Assembly (NCBI RefSeq): GCF_014595955.1
Contig: NZ_JABVCF010000025.1
Location: forward strand, 1-47,947
Origin: Pseudaminobacter soli (ex Zhang et al. 2022)
GTDB lineage: Bacteria; Pseudomonadota; Alphaproteobacteria; Rhizobiales; Rhizobiaceae
DNA: 47,947 nt
Direction of reading: 5' to 3'
Shown here: one piece after another, positions 17,010-25,487 of the stretch
Position numbering within the stretch: position 1 is the first letter of the stretch
Layout: every line of letters starts with the position of its first letter
Notes under the pieces: generated by a model
What the model was told of the DNA's origin: nothing
The model's database searches: none
What the model saw: the letters and a program-made list of their open reading frames with translations, nothing else
Made by a program: the position numbers and the translations under genes

Positions 17010-17331
17010 GTGACTGCCGCCGTATTCTATCGGACCGAGTACGTCCGAACTCAGGAGGTATCACGGCAGGCAGATCAGCTTATCAGCGACAGGCAAATGA
17101 AATATACCGCTCGTGGCTTCGCACATGCAGCGCTGGCGTTTCTCGAAAAAGAACCGGGATCTGTACCCAGATGCATATGCGCGAGCAGTTACCATGTGCG
17201 CAAAGTACAAATGCGAAGAGCCTGACAGCAACGTCGAGATGGTCGGCTATTCGTACGCACTCATGGGCTTGGTACAGGGCTTGGGTACGCTCTCTCCTAG
17301 CCAAGTTACGATTCTCACGGGCGCGACGTGA
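17010..17331 (+). pseudogene. Small membrane-anchored protein, apparently frameshifted
   Basis: One frame gives a hydrophobic stretch (ALYITFIVLAVTAAVF, opening upstream of GTG 17010) followed by RTEYVRTQEVSRQADQLIS and ARGFAHAALAFLEK. A second frame, one base over, continues naturally with KNRDLYPDAYARAVTMCAKY, KCEEPDSNVEMVGYSYALMG and a stop at 17329-17331. The junction is an A5 run at about 17146-17150. Read together they would make a ~130-aa protein with one N-terminal membrane anchor. No family is recognised. The gene is either broken or has a sequencing error at the A-run. Confidence 0.4.
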
Positions 17332-17606
17332 TCGTCCTGCGTCGACATCGTGAGGATAATGACTGAGTTGTCGATGAAGGCGATGGCCTTGAGCTTGCTG
17401 CGCACAATGGGCCGCCTGCCGAGGGGCAGCTATCGAACGAACTCGTCCGGTACCGACAGTCAGCAAACGGACCCTTGCACGCCGAAAGATGGACTCGCTC
17501 AGAACAGCAGCTTTCGGAGACGTGGGGATTGCCTGAGACCGTCTGGAATGGGGTCGTAAGCTGACTAGGCAAACTTTGCCTGATTGTCGGAACTCAGAAC
17601 GGCAGC

Positions 17607-17999
17607 TTACCGCGGAACGTTCCCATAACCGGACGGTCCGGAGAGCGGCGTCAGTTCCGGCAACGGCTTCGAGCGCCGCGCGTGGAGTTGGGCGGCCACT
17701 GCGCAGAGGATGACGCATGCCTCGTCGTCCTGCCCCGACCGGGCCATGTCACTCAGGGATGCCGATCCCGTTGCGCGCTCCATCAGCAAGGCATCGCCGA
17801 ACCGGGCGAGCACCCGAGCGGCCCCATCCCCGCCCCACCATTCCATGAGCACGCCGCCGAGCCGTTCGTCAGCCTCATGGGACAGCTTGAGCATCGCTGG
17901 CATACCATCCTTCAGCACCGGTAGGAGGTGGGCGGCGGGCGTGACGATAGGCGCACCATCAGGAGCCAGATTCCAACGGGTCAGGTAGGAGTCAAACAT
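17607..17999 (-). pseudogene. Aminoglycoside 6-phosphotransferase-like, truncated
   Basis: A 130-aa frame from ATG 17999 reads like the N-terminal half of APH(6)/StrB-type enzymes: MFDSYLTRWNLAPDGAPIVT, LLPVLKDGMPAMLKLSHEAD (ATP-binding Lys), LMEWWGGDGAARVLA, ERATGSASLSDMA and DDEACVILC. After LPELTPL at about 17645 the similarity ends and the frame stops within 12 residues. The catalytic HxDxxxxN loop of the C-terminal half is absent, so it cannot phosphorylate. Its 3' end marks a recombination breakpoint. Confidence 0.75.
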
Positions 18000-18136
18000 C
18001 AGCCTGCATAGCACGGTGTATGGCTGCTTGGGGTCCAGCGGTCGCACGACCAATGGCAGCTATCTCGCCATGATCCCCAAAAGCAGCTGTCCTGAATCGG
18101 CCCAAACGCGACGTCGCACCCGCCACTTTAGGATGC

Positions 18137-18832
18137 TTGCTTCGGCCGGCCGGCGAGATGCGCTTGGCCAATCGAAGAAGAATGTGCTCACTGCTCAGTG
18201 CTTACGCGGCTACTTGTGACGTGGTCATAGTGGCGGCCTACATGGTGCAAGTCGATCGCTGCGGCGGCGACCTTGTCGCCTTCATCGATCAGATGTTGGC
18301 GGTGAGCGAATGCGAGCTGGCGCCCACGATTATAGGGCGCGAGACCCTGATTGCGCTGCTCGTTGCCGTTCGGGGTGTCTCCCGAAAGCTCGCCAGCATG
18401 ATGCTGGCGTGGATCATGGGTGCGGCTGGCGACGATCGGCCCCACTGGCGTGCGGTTGCCGCATCGATGGTTGCGGTCGACAGCCTCGTGCACAATCACC
18501 TGCATCGCACAGGTATCCTGTCCGCCTATCGGGCACAGCACCCCTACGGCAATCGCTGTTTCGGGCTGATCGGCTGCGAGATGGTGATCCGTGACCTGGC
18601 CGAGCGCGTCAGCGATCTCAACAGGTTCACCGTTTCGCGCCGCCGGCTCGAGCGTGCCATCTGGCGCTTTTGCGCCACCATTGAACTTGCCAGATGCAAC
18701 GGGCGGCGCATCAAGGATGATGGCCCGTGCCAGTTGACTAACTGCCCACTGTGGGACGGCTGTGGACATGTACCGCTGCGACCGCCTCGATCCCAGGAGG
18801 CGTCCGATGACACACCAGATCCAGCCGTTTAA
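18137..18832 (+). CDS. HhH-GPD (endonuclease III-like) protein with Cys cluster
   Basis: A 231-aa frame from TTG 18137; it stays open upstream to 18074, so the start is unsure. Residues 78-93 (VRGVSRKLASMMLAW) look like the helix-hairpin-helix of base-excision glycosylases, with Lys84 where endonuclease III has its catalytic Lys. AVDSLVHNHLHRTGIL (113-128) matches the VDTHV.R...RTG block carrying the catalytic Asp (Asp115). At the end Cys187, 198, 203 and 209 (C-x10-C-x4-C-x5-C) resemble the Fe-S loop, but with wider spacing than the usual C-x6-C-x2-C-x5-C. The N-terminal half is short or diverged, perhaps lost with the neighbouring aph breakpoint. It overlaps the peptidase gene by 26 bases. 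The family assignment is from motifs only. Confidence 0.6.
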   Translation: MLRPAGEMRLANRRRMCSLLSAYAATCDVVIVAAYMVQVDRCGGDLVAFIDQMLAVSECELAPTIIGRETLIALLVAVRGVSRKLASMMLAWIMGAAGDDRPHWRAVAASMVAVDSLVHNHLHRTGILSAYRAQHPYGNRCFGLIGCEMVIRDLAERVSDLNRFTVSRRRLERAIWRFCATIELARCNGRRIKDDGPCQLTNCPLWDGCGHVPLRPPRSQEASDDTPDPAV

Positions 18833-19376
18833 GCAAGGCCAACTCGATGGGCTCTGCGGCATCTACGCCATCATCAATGCGATCCGCATCGCCTTAGGCG
18901 CCGAAGAGAAGCGCTTCCGCCGCTCCGACTGGGAGGAACTGTTCTATGTGCTGCTGTGCGCCGTCGATGAGGAGATCGGCGCGGTCAAAGCCGTCAGCTA
19001 TGGCCTGTCGGCAAAGTCGTTCCGTAAGGCTGCGAAAGTTGCTGTCGAGCACATGCGCGATGAACATGAGGCGGCGATTTCGATAACCCGGTTGATCCCG
19101 CGGCATGCGAAGCCGACCGCACCACAGGTGATCCAGGCGATCGACGCTACAAGCGCTGGCCAAGCCGTCATCGCCGGCCTTTCCGGCAAGCTTGATCATT
19201 GGACGATCTGCCGGCGCGTCAGCGCCAAGTCGCTGATCCTCTTTGACAGCAACTCCTATCTCCGAATTGCTCGCCCGAACTGTCGGATGTGCTATGAACC
19301 GAAACATGACCACGGGCGGCAAGACATCATGCATTGTTCCGGACTGTGGCTAGCTACGGCGGTGCCAGGCTCTTAA
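18807..19376 (+). CDS. Papain/C39-like cysteine peptidase domain protein
   Basis: A 189-aa protein from ATG 18807, which has a perfect AGGAGG six bases upstream inside the end of the preceding gene. KQGQLDGLCGIYAIINAI at 9-26 is the Gln...Cys block of papain-like and C39-like peptidases (Gln12 oxyanion hole, Cys17 nucleophile). DHWTI supplies His131 and LILFDSNS supplies Asp147, giving a full Gln-Cys-His-Asp set. No signal peptide or membrane segment, so it acts in the cytoplasm. It is translationally coupled to the HhH-GPD protein. The substrate is unknown; it could process a protein partner or act as a host-directed effector. The exact family was not identified. Confidence 0.65.
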   Translation: MTHQIQPFKQGQLDGLCGIYAIINAIRIALGAEEKRFRRSDWEELFYVLLCAVDEEIGAVKAVSYGLSAKSFRKAAKVAVEHMRDEHEAAISITRLIPRHAKPTAPQVIQAIDATSAGQAVIAGLSGKLDHWTICRRVSAKSLILFDSNSYLRIARPNCRMCYEPKHDHGRQDIMHCSGLWLATAVPGS

Positions 19377-19688
19377 AATTTTGTCTTGCGAGCAGCCCGT
19401 CCGCCCAGCTGAAATTGTGAGCGTAGCGTGCGCTTCTGCGGCCGCTGGTAGAGGACAGGGGACTGGGATCCAACCTTCTCCAGCCCCCGAACTGTATAGC
19501 TTGCCAAATAGGGGAGCACTGCTCATTGATGCGAACACGCAATCGGCCGCATATGCGAGCAGGGCGAGGGCACCTCATCGAGACGTCGCCCTCGCACGCC
19601 ACAACCGAACCTGCGTGAGAGGCAAGGTGCCTGGCGCCATCACTCCGGTGCGTCTTCTGAACCCTAGGTGTTCAGTCTGGATTTGATA
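19377..19688. other. Spacer between converging genes
   Basis: About 310 bases between the converging peptidase and aminotransferase genes. No open frame with domain-like content and no clear hairpin terminator was seen. Confidence 0.45.
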
Positions 19689-21023
19689 TCAGTCGATATT
19701 CTCTAACGCTTGCTCGATGGTCGCCACAATTAGTCCTATCTGCTCCGTCGATATGACGAGAGGCGGGGACAGTACAATCAAATCCCCCGAGGCACGGACG
19801 AGCACGCCCTGATCTAGGCAAAACTGCGCGCACGCGGCGCCGCGTGCACCGGGTGCCCCCGGTCGGGGATCAAGTTCCACCACGCCGAGCAGACCGATCG
19901 TCCGGATATCCGCGACGTGTGGTCGACCTTTCACACTAAGCAGCCGGGTTTCCCACAACGGCGCAGTGCGTGCCGCCTGCTCGGCCAAGCCGCTATTCTC
20001 GAAAATATCTAGTACGGCCATTCCAGCCGCGCATGCGAGGGGATGCGCCGAATAGGTATAGCCGTGAAACAACTCTATTGTTTCTGGGGGACCGCTCATG
20101 AAAGCGTCGTAGACATGATTGCCGACGATGACGCCGCCCATGGGCACCGCGCCATTCGTCATTCCCTTGGCGCACGTCAGAATGTCCGGTGTGACGCCAA
20201 AGGCCTGGGCTGCGAATGGCGCCCCCAGGCGACCGAAGCCCGTGACGACCTCGTCGAAAATCAGCAAAATGCCATGACGATCGCAGATGGCGCGCAAGCC
20301 TTCAAGATAGCCTCGCGGCGGCGGATAGACACCCCCCGAACCGACCACGGGCTCGACGATGACGGCCGCGACCGTGGCCGGATCCTGAACCTGCAGCAGT
20401 GTCTCGAGCTCGTCGGCGAGAGAGCCGCCGTCTGCCGGCTGTCCCTGCGAGAAGGCCATCGTTTCGGGCTTGTATGGCAAGGAAAGATGGGCCGTGTCGG
20501 CAAGCAGCGGACCGAATCCCCGCTTATAGCGGCCGATACCGGAGACCGACAAACCGCCGAAGCCCATCCCATGATAGCCCTTGGCCCTGCCGATGAGCTT
20601 GGTTCGCGCGCCATCGCCGCGCGCATGATGATAGCCTCGCGCGATCTTGAGCGCCGTGTCGACGGCTTCAGAGCCGGAATTCACGAAGAACACGTAATCG
20701 AGTCCAGCCGGCGCGAAGGCCCGCAGGCGTCGAGCATAGGCCAGCGCGTCCGGATGAGTCATTTTGAAGGATGACACGAAGTCGAGTCGACCGGCCGCTG
20801 TGCGGATGGCTTCGACAATATGCGGGTGGCCGTGGCCGGCGTTCACGCACCAGAGTCCGGCGGCGCTGTCGAGAACACGACGGCCATCCGCACCTATGTA
20901 GTGCATACCCTCGGCCCCCGTGAATATCAGGGGATCGTGCTGGAACACTCGCATGGGCGTAAAGGGCAGCCAGAACGCATCGGTATCGTTGCGCAGGCCC
21001 TCATTGCGTGGCCGAGTGATCAT
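19689..21023 (-). CDS. Class III (omega) aminotransferase
   Basis: A 444-aa PLP-dependent aminotransferase starting at ATG 21023, overlapping the upstream dipeptidase gene by four bases (ATGA). Family blocks: FWLPFTPMRVFQHDPLIF, DSAAGLWCVNAGHGHP, FVNSGSEAVDTALKIAR (PLP phosphate site), GGVYPPPRGYL, IFDEVVTGFGRLG (Asp to the pyridine N) and CAKGMTNGAVPMGG with the Schiff-base Lys. The WxPFTP start and FHGYTYSAHPLAC are typical of omega-amino acid:pyruvate transaminases, which act on beta-alanine, GABA, putrescine or similar amines. In this island it probably removes the terminal amino group before the aldehyde dehydrogenase step. Confidence 0.92.
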   Translation of the reverse strand: MITRPRNEGLRNDTDAFWLPFTPMRVFQHDPLIFTGAEGMHYIGADGRRVLDSAAGLWCVNAGHGHPHIVEAIRTAAGRLDFVSSFKMTHPDALAYARRLRAFAPAGLDYVFFVNSGSEAVDTALKIARGYHHARGDGARTKLIGRAKGYHGMGFGGLSVSGIGRYKRGFGPLLADTAHLSLPYKPETMAFSQGQPADGGSLADELETLLQVQDPATVAAVIVEPVVGSGGVYPPPRGYLEGLRAICDRHGILLIFDEVVTGFGRLGAPFAAQAFGVTPDILTCAKGMTNGAVPMGGVIVGNHVYDAFMSGPPETIELFHGYTYSAHPLACAAGMAVLDIFENSGLAEQAARTAPLWETRLLSVKGRPHVADIRTIGLLGVVELDPRPGAPGARGAACAQFCLDQGVLVRASGDLIVLSPPLVISTEQIGLIVATIEQALENID

Positions 21024-22060
21024 GGCTGTCTCGCAAATTGCTGGATGATCTGATCGTCGCCGTGTGCCTTTGCCGGCGCCGGTCGCCACACTTCATCGAG
21101 AAAGCGCAGCCAGTTTTCGCCCAGGACTCCCCGGATTCTCCGCTCGGGCCAGCCCCGACGTTCCATGGCGCGCGTCAGTGAGGGGTAGCCGGCCAGCGTC
21201 TCCAGGCCTTTGACGACCGCGGCCTTCCCCTTGGCAGGAACCATCTGGCGGCCGGTTCCCTTGTCCTTCCGAATCCATTCGAAGAAGGCTTCGTCTTGCC
21301 CTTCGGTGGAATCGGTGCCGACGCCGACATTCTCCTCCCCGCATACGTTGAGGACGTACTCGAACGTGTCGATGCAATCCTCGATTGTAGAGGCTGCCCC
21401 GCTTCGCATGAAAGGTGCATAAGTCGCCATGCCGACGAAGCCGCCGCGGTCAACGATCTCGCGCAGTTGTGCGTCCGTCTTGTTGCGCGGATGGGCATAG
21501 AGGCCGGCCGGGCAGACATGGGTGTAGGCGCACGGCTTGGTCGAAGCGGCGATTGCCTCGCTCGCGGTCCTGCTTGCGACGTGGGAAAGGTCGATCGCTA
21601 TTCCCAGCCGATTCGCTTCGGCAATGAAATGCCGTCCGAAACTCGACAGGCCGGAATCTCGGTCTTCCCAACATCCGGTGCCCACATAGTTCTGTGTGTT
21701 GTAGGTCAACTGGATGAAGCCGACGCCGAGATCCTTGAACAGCGGCAGAAGGCGGATATCGTCGTCGATGCCGCAGGAGTTCTGCCAGCCCAGTACGATC
21801 CCGACTTTTCCAAGCGTCTTTGCCCGACGGATATCGGCCACCGTATGTGCCGGCATGATGAGATCGCTGTGTTCGTCAAACCATCTTCGCCAAAGGGCGA
21901 TGTTGGTCATGGTGTCCCGGAAACCTTCCCAGATACAAATGGTGCAGTTTGCCCCGGTCAGGCCGCCTTCCTTCATGTGTTCGAAGGTCCGCCGGCTCCA
22001 TTGAGCGACGACGAGCCCGTCAAAGACGACTGCAGACTCGTGTAGGGTCGTTTCAGACAT
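21020..22060 (-). CDS. M19 membrane-dipeptidase homologue, altered metal site
   Basis: A 346-aa protein of the renal dipeptidase (M19) amidohydrolase fold. Conserved parts are AIDLSHVASRTASEAI and YTHVCPAGLYAHPRNKTD (the two His ligands of the second metal), GVGTDSTEGQDE (Asp) and the C-terminal VLGENWLRFLDEVW. The usual N-terminal H-x-D ligands of the first metal are missing (FDGLVVAQW) and the bridging Glu appears replaced by Gln (LGWQNSCGI). I recall a subfamily with this DGL.../GWQN pattern in other bacteria. It may be mononuclear and hydrolyse something other than dipeptides. It lies 27 bases after the PrpD gene and overlaps the aminotransferase gene. Confidence 0.85.
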   Translation of the reverse strand: MSETTLHESAVVFDGLVVAQWSRRTFEHMKEGGLTGANCTICIWEGFRDTMTNIALWRRWFDEHSDLIMPAHTVADIRRAKTLGKVGIVLGWQNSCGIDDDIRLLPLFKDLGVGFIQLTYNTQNYVGTGCWEDRDSGLSSFGRHFIAEANRLGIAIDLSHVASRTASEAIAASTKPCAYTHVCPAGLYAHPRNKTDAQLREIVDRGGFVGMATYAPFMRSGAASTIEDCIDTFEYVLNVCGEENVGVGTDSTEGQDEAFFEWIRKDKGTGRQMVPAKGKAAVVKGLETLAGYPSLTRAMERRGWPERRIRGVLGENWLRFLDEVWRPAPAKAHGDDQIIQQFARQP

Positions 22061-22087
22061 GCAAGCTCCGTGCCGTGTACTGTGCGG

Positions 22088-23461
22088 TCAAGCAAAGAGA
22101 GGGGTAATGGACGGGAGCGAACGATTTTCGATTTCGTTCACTGCAGCTGTGCAGGCGGTCGCGCGTTGTTCTCCCAGCGCGCCCGAAGCCAACCGAACGA
22201 ATTTGGCCTCGAGAGCGCCTCGGGCGTAGCCTCCCGCGGCCGTGCTGCCCGTGGGATTCTCGCACGAGGCAGCGAACTCTCCTCCGTTCCGCGTCCGGAG
22301 CACGACACGAACGGGTAGAACCCCATGCCGATAGTATGGCTCGTCGGCGGCCGGATCATGATGGAGCACCACCGAGTCTCTGAGCGCACCTACTTGCGGG
22401 TCAAGTAGATCCGCTTCGAGAAGCCCTTGCGCTGGCGACCGGCCCAAAAGCTCCAACGCCGCCAGATGTGGCGCATGGAACTGAGCGTCGATAATCGAGG
22501 TGGGCGCATCACCACTGAGTTGGGCGAGTTCCTTGAAGCAATGTACTTCTACGGACCGGATATCCTCCGCCTTCACCTTGCCGGCGCAGTCGCGAAGCGC
22601 GTCGAGCATGGTGTGGGTCCAGCGGCAGCACCCATAGTGCTTGAAGCCGACGTCACGAAGTAGCCAGTCGCGCCCGAGGCCCTGCACCATCAACTTCGGG
22701 TAGTAGCGGTCGGAACCGCTCATGATCCAGAAGCCGTGCTCGCCCTCGAAGATGCTGCGGCTGCCGATGTATCCTTCGCCGGCCAGCAGCGCGGCTAGCA
22801 AACCCGCTTCGCTTGCGGCACCGTAGGTGTTCTTGATCCAGGGATATGGCCTGGGTTCTCCCGTCCCGAGTTTGCGTAGGCTGGGCACTGGAGCGTGGAC
22901 GGCGGCAAGGCCCAGAGCATTCACCACCTTTTCCGCCGACAGACCCAAGGCACTCGAGGCCGCTGCGGCGGCTCCGAAAATCTGCCATGTGGAGAATCCG
23001 TAGACCTGCTGCTTCCGCTCGGGGCTTGGCTGCACGGCGCGCCCGATCCGCAGGGAGACTTCGTACCCGATGATCACCGCCCGCAGAAAATCGACACCGT
23101 CCATGGCGCGATGCTGGCCGAGCGCCAGGGCCGGCGGCACCACGGTTGCGCCCGGATGCGAGGGCGCGCCCGACCGAAAGGAATCGTCGAAGTCCAGCGC
23201 ATTCGCCGCCTGGGCGTTCATGTAAGCCGCACCCAGCAGTGACAGCGTCCGGCCGGTACCCGGCACGACGATAGTGCCGGGGCCGTGCTGCCCGAGCACG
23301 TCGAGCACGGTCAGGCAGGGAGGCGTGGCGGCTCCGGCGATCATGCAACCGATGCTATCGAGAATGCACGCCTTTGCCTGTTGGACGACGTCGGTCGGGA
23401 CATCGTCCAGTTTCATGTCCGCCGTCCATTCGGCGAGCAGTCTGGTTTCAGAATTCGTCAA
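22088..23461 (-). CDS. MmgE/PrpD family protein
   Basis: A 457-aa member of the MmgE/PrpD family, whose known members include 2-methylcitrate dehydratase, cis-aconitate decarboxylase and iminodisuccinate epimerase. Recognisable blocks: an N-terminal helical domain with ACILDSIGCMIAGA, ANALDFDDSFRSGAPSHPGATV (in part: HPGATVVPPALAL), GYEVSLRIGRAV, the substrate-site segment VGFKHYGCCRWTHTMLDAL, and a C-terminal segment about 290-400. It is the first gene of the leftward three-gene operon. Neighbours argue against propionate metabolism and suggest epimerisation or dehydration of an amino-acid-derived compound (inference). Confidence 0.88.
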   Translation of the reverse strand: MTNSETRLLAEWTADMKLDDVPTDVVQQAKACILDSIGCMIAGAATPPCLTVLDVLGQHGPGTIVVPGTGRTLSLLGAAYMNAQAANALDFDDSFRSGAPSHPGATVVPPALALGQHRAMDGVDFLRAVIIGYEVSLRIGRAVQPSPERKQQVYGFSTWQIFGAAAAASSALGLSAEKVVNALGLAAVHAPVPSLRKLGTGEPRPYPWIKNTYGAASEAGLLAALLAGEGYIGSRSIFEGEHGFWIMSGSDRYYPKLMVQGLGRDWLLRDVGFKHYGCCRWTHTMLDALRDCAGKVKAEDIRSVEVHCFKELAQLSGDAPTSIIDAQFHAPHLAALELLGRSPAQGLLEADLLDPQVGALRDSVVLHHDPAADEPYYRHGVLPVRVVLRTRNGGEFAASCENPTGSTAAGGYARGALEAKFVRLASGALGEQRATACTAAVNEIENRSLPSITPLFA

Positions 23462-23724
23462 TCACCGACCCCTTCCGTCTCGATAGTCTCCGGACCGGAA
23501 GCGGCCTGCACCTGCATTGCGGCGGCCGATCACGCGCGTTCGAAGTGCCTCAGAATGTGCCGGACCGCACGTGGAAGTCTATTATCGATGTCGCGCCAAT
23601 TGTTTCCGATTTCCTACATTTTGTTCGTGTTCATTGGGAAAAAACGGCTTGATCGCCTGGTTGAGGCCGATTGTGTCGAAGATCGGAACAATAAGCGGGC
23701 GGTTCGCTATTATTCCCGCCATTT

Positions 23725-23754
23725 GGTTCGCATAACATTCCGGCGCTATGAACC
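23725..23754. promoter_or_regulatory. Candidate operator dyad in divergent promoter
   Basis: In the 367-base spacer between the divergent PrpD and binding-protein operons, an imperfect dyad runs from GGTTCGCATA to TATGAACC, the left arm carrying two extra bases. It lies 75 bases before the binding-protein start and is the best candidate site for the LysR regulator encoded at the island's right end. Weak evidence. The rest of the spacer holds no gene. Confidence 0.3.
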
Positions 23755-23828
23755 AGCCATAATCGGCGACTGGCTGCGCCGGCACCGCCGAACTACAACG
23801 AATTACAACCCACTGGGAGGGAGGGACA

Positions 23829-24680
23829 ATGAAGTTCTCCAGCATGCTGAAAGTTGTGGTCGCCAGCACGATGCTAATCGCGGGCGCTGCTCAGGCCGAA
23901 AATAAATGGGAGACGATCAGAATAGGGACGGAGGGGGCGTACAAGCCGTGGAACTTCACTGATGCCAGCGGCACTGTGATCGGTTTCGAGATAGATCTCG
24001 CGAACAGCCTGTGTGCTCGAATGAACGCGAAGTGCGAGATCGTGGCTCAGGACTGGGACGGCATCATCCCTGCCCTGAATGGCGGCAAGTACGACGCGAT
24101 CATGGCGGGCATGAACATCACCGACAACCGGCTGAAAGCCATCGATTTCTCCCGTCCATACGCCATTTCGACGGCGAGCTTCGGTGTGCCGAAGGACAGC
24201 CCGCTGGCGGCCCTTGCCGGGACTGGCAAGAACCTCAACCTCGAAAGCGATGCCGAGGAAGTCAAGAAGGTCATCGAGGAGTGGAAGCCTCTACTGGAGG
24301 GCAAGACGATCGGCTTCCAGGGTGGAACCATCATCGATGAATTTTTCGAGGCATACCTCAAGGATGTCTTCGTTCTTCGCGGCTACAAGACGACCGAACA
24401 GCATGATCTCGATCTTGCAGCTGGCCGGATCGATGCCATTTTTGCTGCCCAGGCAGCGCTTACCTCCACTTTCAAGCGACCGGAATTCAGCGACTTCGTG
24501 ATCGCAGGCGCGGGTATCTATGGAGACATCATGGGTCGTGGAATAGCGGTGGGGCTGCGCAAGACCGATCCGGATCTCAAGGCGAAATTTGATGAGGCCA
24601 TCCAATCGGCCGTGGAGGACGGAACCATCGAGCAACTGTCGCAGAAGTGGTTCGGGCTCAGCATGACACCCAAACAATGA
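23829..24680 (+). CDS. Polar amino-acid/opine-type ABC substrate-binding protein
   Basis: A 283-aa family-3 periplasmic binding protein. Signal peptide 1-23 (MKFSSMLKVVVASTMLIAG, cleavage AQA-EN). The mature part has IRIGTEGAYKPWNFTDASG, IGFEIDLANSLC, QDWDGIIPALNGGKYDAIMAGM and the domain-closing DLDLAAGRIDAIFA. It resembles the lysine-arginine-ornithine and octopine/nopaline binding proteins (HisJ, OccT, NocT), which use the WDGIIP/YDAIMAGM segments for the amino-acid head group. A strong GGGAGGGAGG site precedes ATG 23829. It is the first gene of the rightward operon; permease, dehydrogenase and ATPase genes follow. Confidence 0.92.
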   Translation: MKFSSMLKVVVASTMLIAGAAQAENKWETIRIGTEGAYKPWNFTDASGTVIGFEIDLANSLCARMNAKCEIVAQDWDGIIPALNGGKYDAIMAGMNITDNRLKAIDFSRPYAISTASFGVPKDSPLAALAGTGKNLNLESDAEEVKKVIEEWKPLLEGKTIGFQGGTIIDEFFEAYLKDVFVLRGYKTTEQHDLDLAAGRIDAIFAAQAALTSTFKRPEFSDFVIAGAGIYGDIMGRGIAVGLRKTDPDLKAKFDEAIQSAVEDGTIEQLSQKWFGLSMTPKQ

Positions 24681-24713
24681 GGTAAATCGATCCCTGCACC
24701 GGAGCACGCCAAA

Positions 24714-25487
24714 ATGACCATCTTCGAGCTTATTGGGTTTGGCCCAAATGGCTGGGGACTGGCCATGCTCCTTGCAACCGCCATGACGATCGCCTTGGCC
24801 TTGTGCGGTTTCTCAATCGGCTGTGTTATCGGCGTTGCCGTGGCTCGTGCCAAATTGTCGAAGAGCCGCCTGGCGGTTGTCATGGCGGACTTCTACACGA
24901 CCGTCCTCCGTGGGGTTCCGGACCTCCTTGTGATCTATCTCTTCTACTTCGGGCTGAGCCAGTTCCTCAGCGGGACCGTCACCTTCTGGTGTGCCGATGG
25001 CGGCTTTCTTCTCGGGCTCCTGCAGCCTTCCGCAATTACCCCAGGACTGTGCGGTTCGCGCGGCTTTATCGAGTTGCCGCGCTTTCTCATCGGCAGTCTC
25101 GCCCTTGGCGTCGTTTCGGGTGCTTACCAGGCAGAGGTCTTCCGCGGCGCCTATGGTGTTTTGAGCCGCGGGCAGATCGAAGCCGCCAAGGCCGTCGGCA
25201 TGAGCCCCTTCCTTATGTTCCGCCGCATCATCGCGCCGCAGGTTCTTGGATACGCCATCCCTGGCCTGGCCAATGTCTGGCAACTCACATTGAAGGAGTC
25301 GGCGCTGGTATCGGTGATAGGACTGGTGGAGATTCTGCGCCAATCGCAGATCGCCGCCAATTCCACGTTCAAGCCCTTTTACTTCTATGTCGTGGCCGGT
25401 TCGCTCTACCTCGCGATCACGGCCGTATCGACCTACGGCTTCAGCCGCGTCGAGCAACATTCGTTGCGCGGTATACGGAGGGCATGA
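24714..25487 (+). CDS. ABC permease, HisQ/OccQ type
   Basis: A 257-aa inner-membrane permease of the polar amino-acid family with about five helices. An N-terminal helix (WGLAMLLATAMTIALALCGF) is followed by TTVLRGVPDLLVIYLFYFG, and the ATPase-contact EAA loop reads IEAAKAVGMSPFLMFRRIIAPQ. It forms the membrane pore with the next gene's product; the two coding regions overlap by four bases (ATGA). An insert of about 40 residues between the second and third helices (SGTVTFWCADGGF...RGFIELPRF) is like that of OccQ-type subunits. Confidence 0.9.
   Translation: MTIFELIGFGPNGWGLAMLLATAMTIALALCGFSIGCVIGVAVARAKLSKSRLAVVMADFYTTVLRGVPDLLVIYLFYFGLSQFLSGTVTFWCADGGFLLGLLQPSAITPGLCGSRGFIELPRFLIGSLALGVVSGAYQAEVFRGAYGVLSRGQIEAAKAVGMSPFLMFRRIIAPQVLGYAIPGLANVWQLTLKESALVSVIGLVEILRQSQIAANSTFKPFYFYVVAGSLYLAITAVSTYGFSRVEQHSLRGIRRA

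Noticed and set aside
17567-17581. Hairpin AGGCAA-ACT-TTGCCT
   Set aside because: Short stem with no T-run and not at the end of a convincing gene.
24803-25483. Long open frame before the second permease
   Set aside because: It is an out-of-frame shadow of the first permease; family similarity starts only at 25484.
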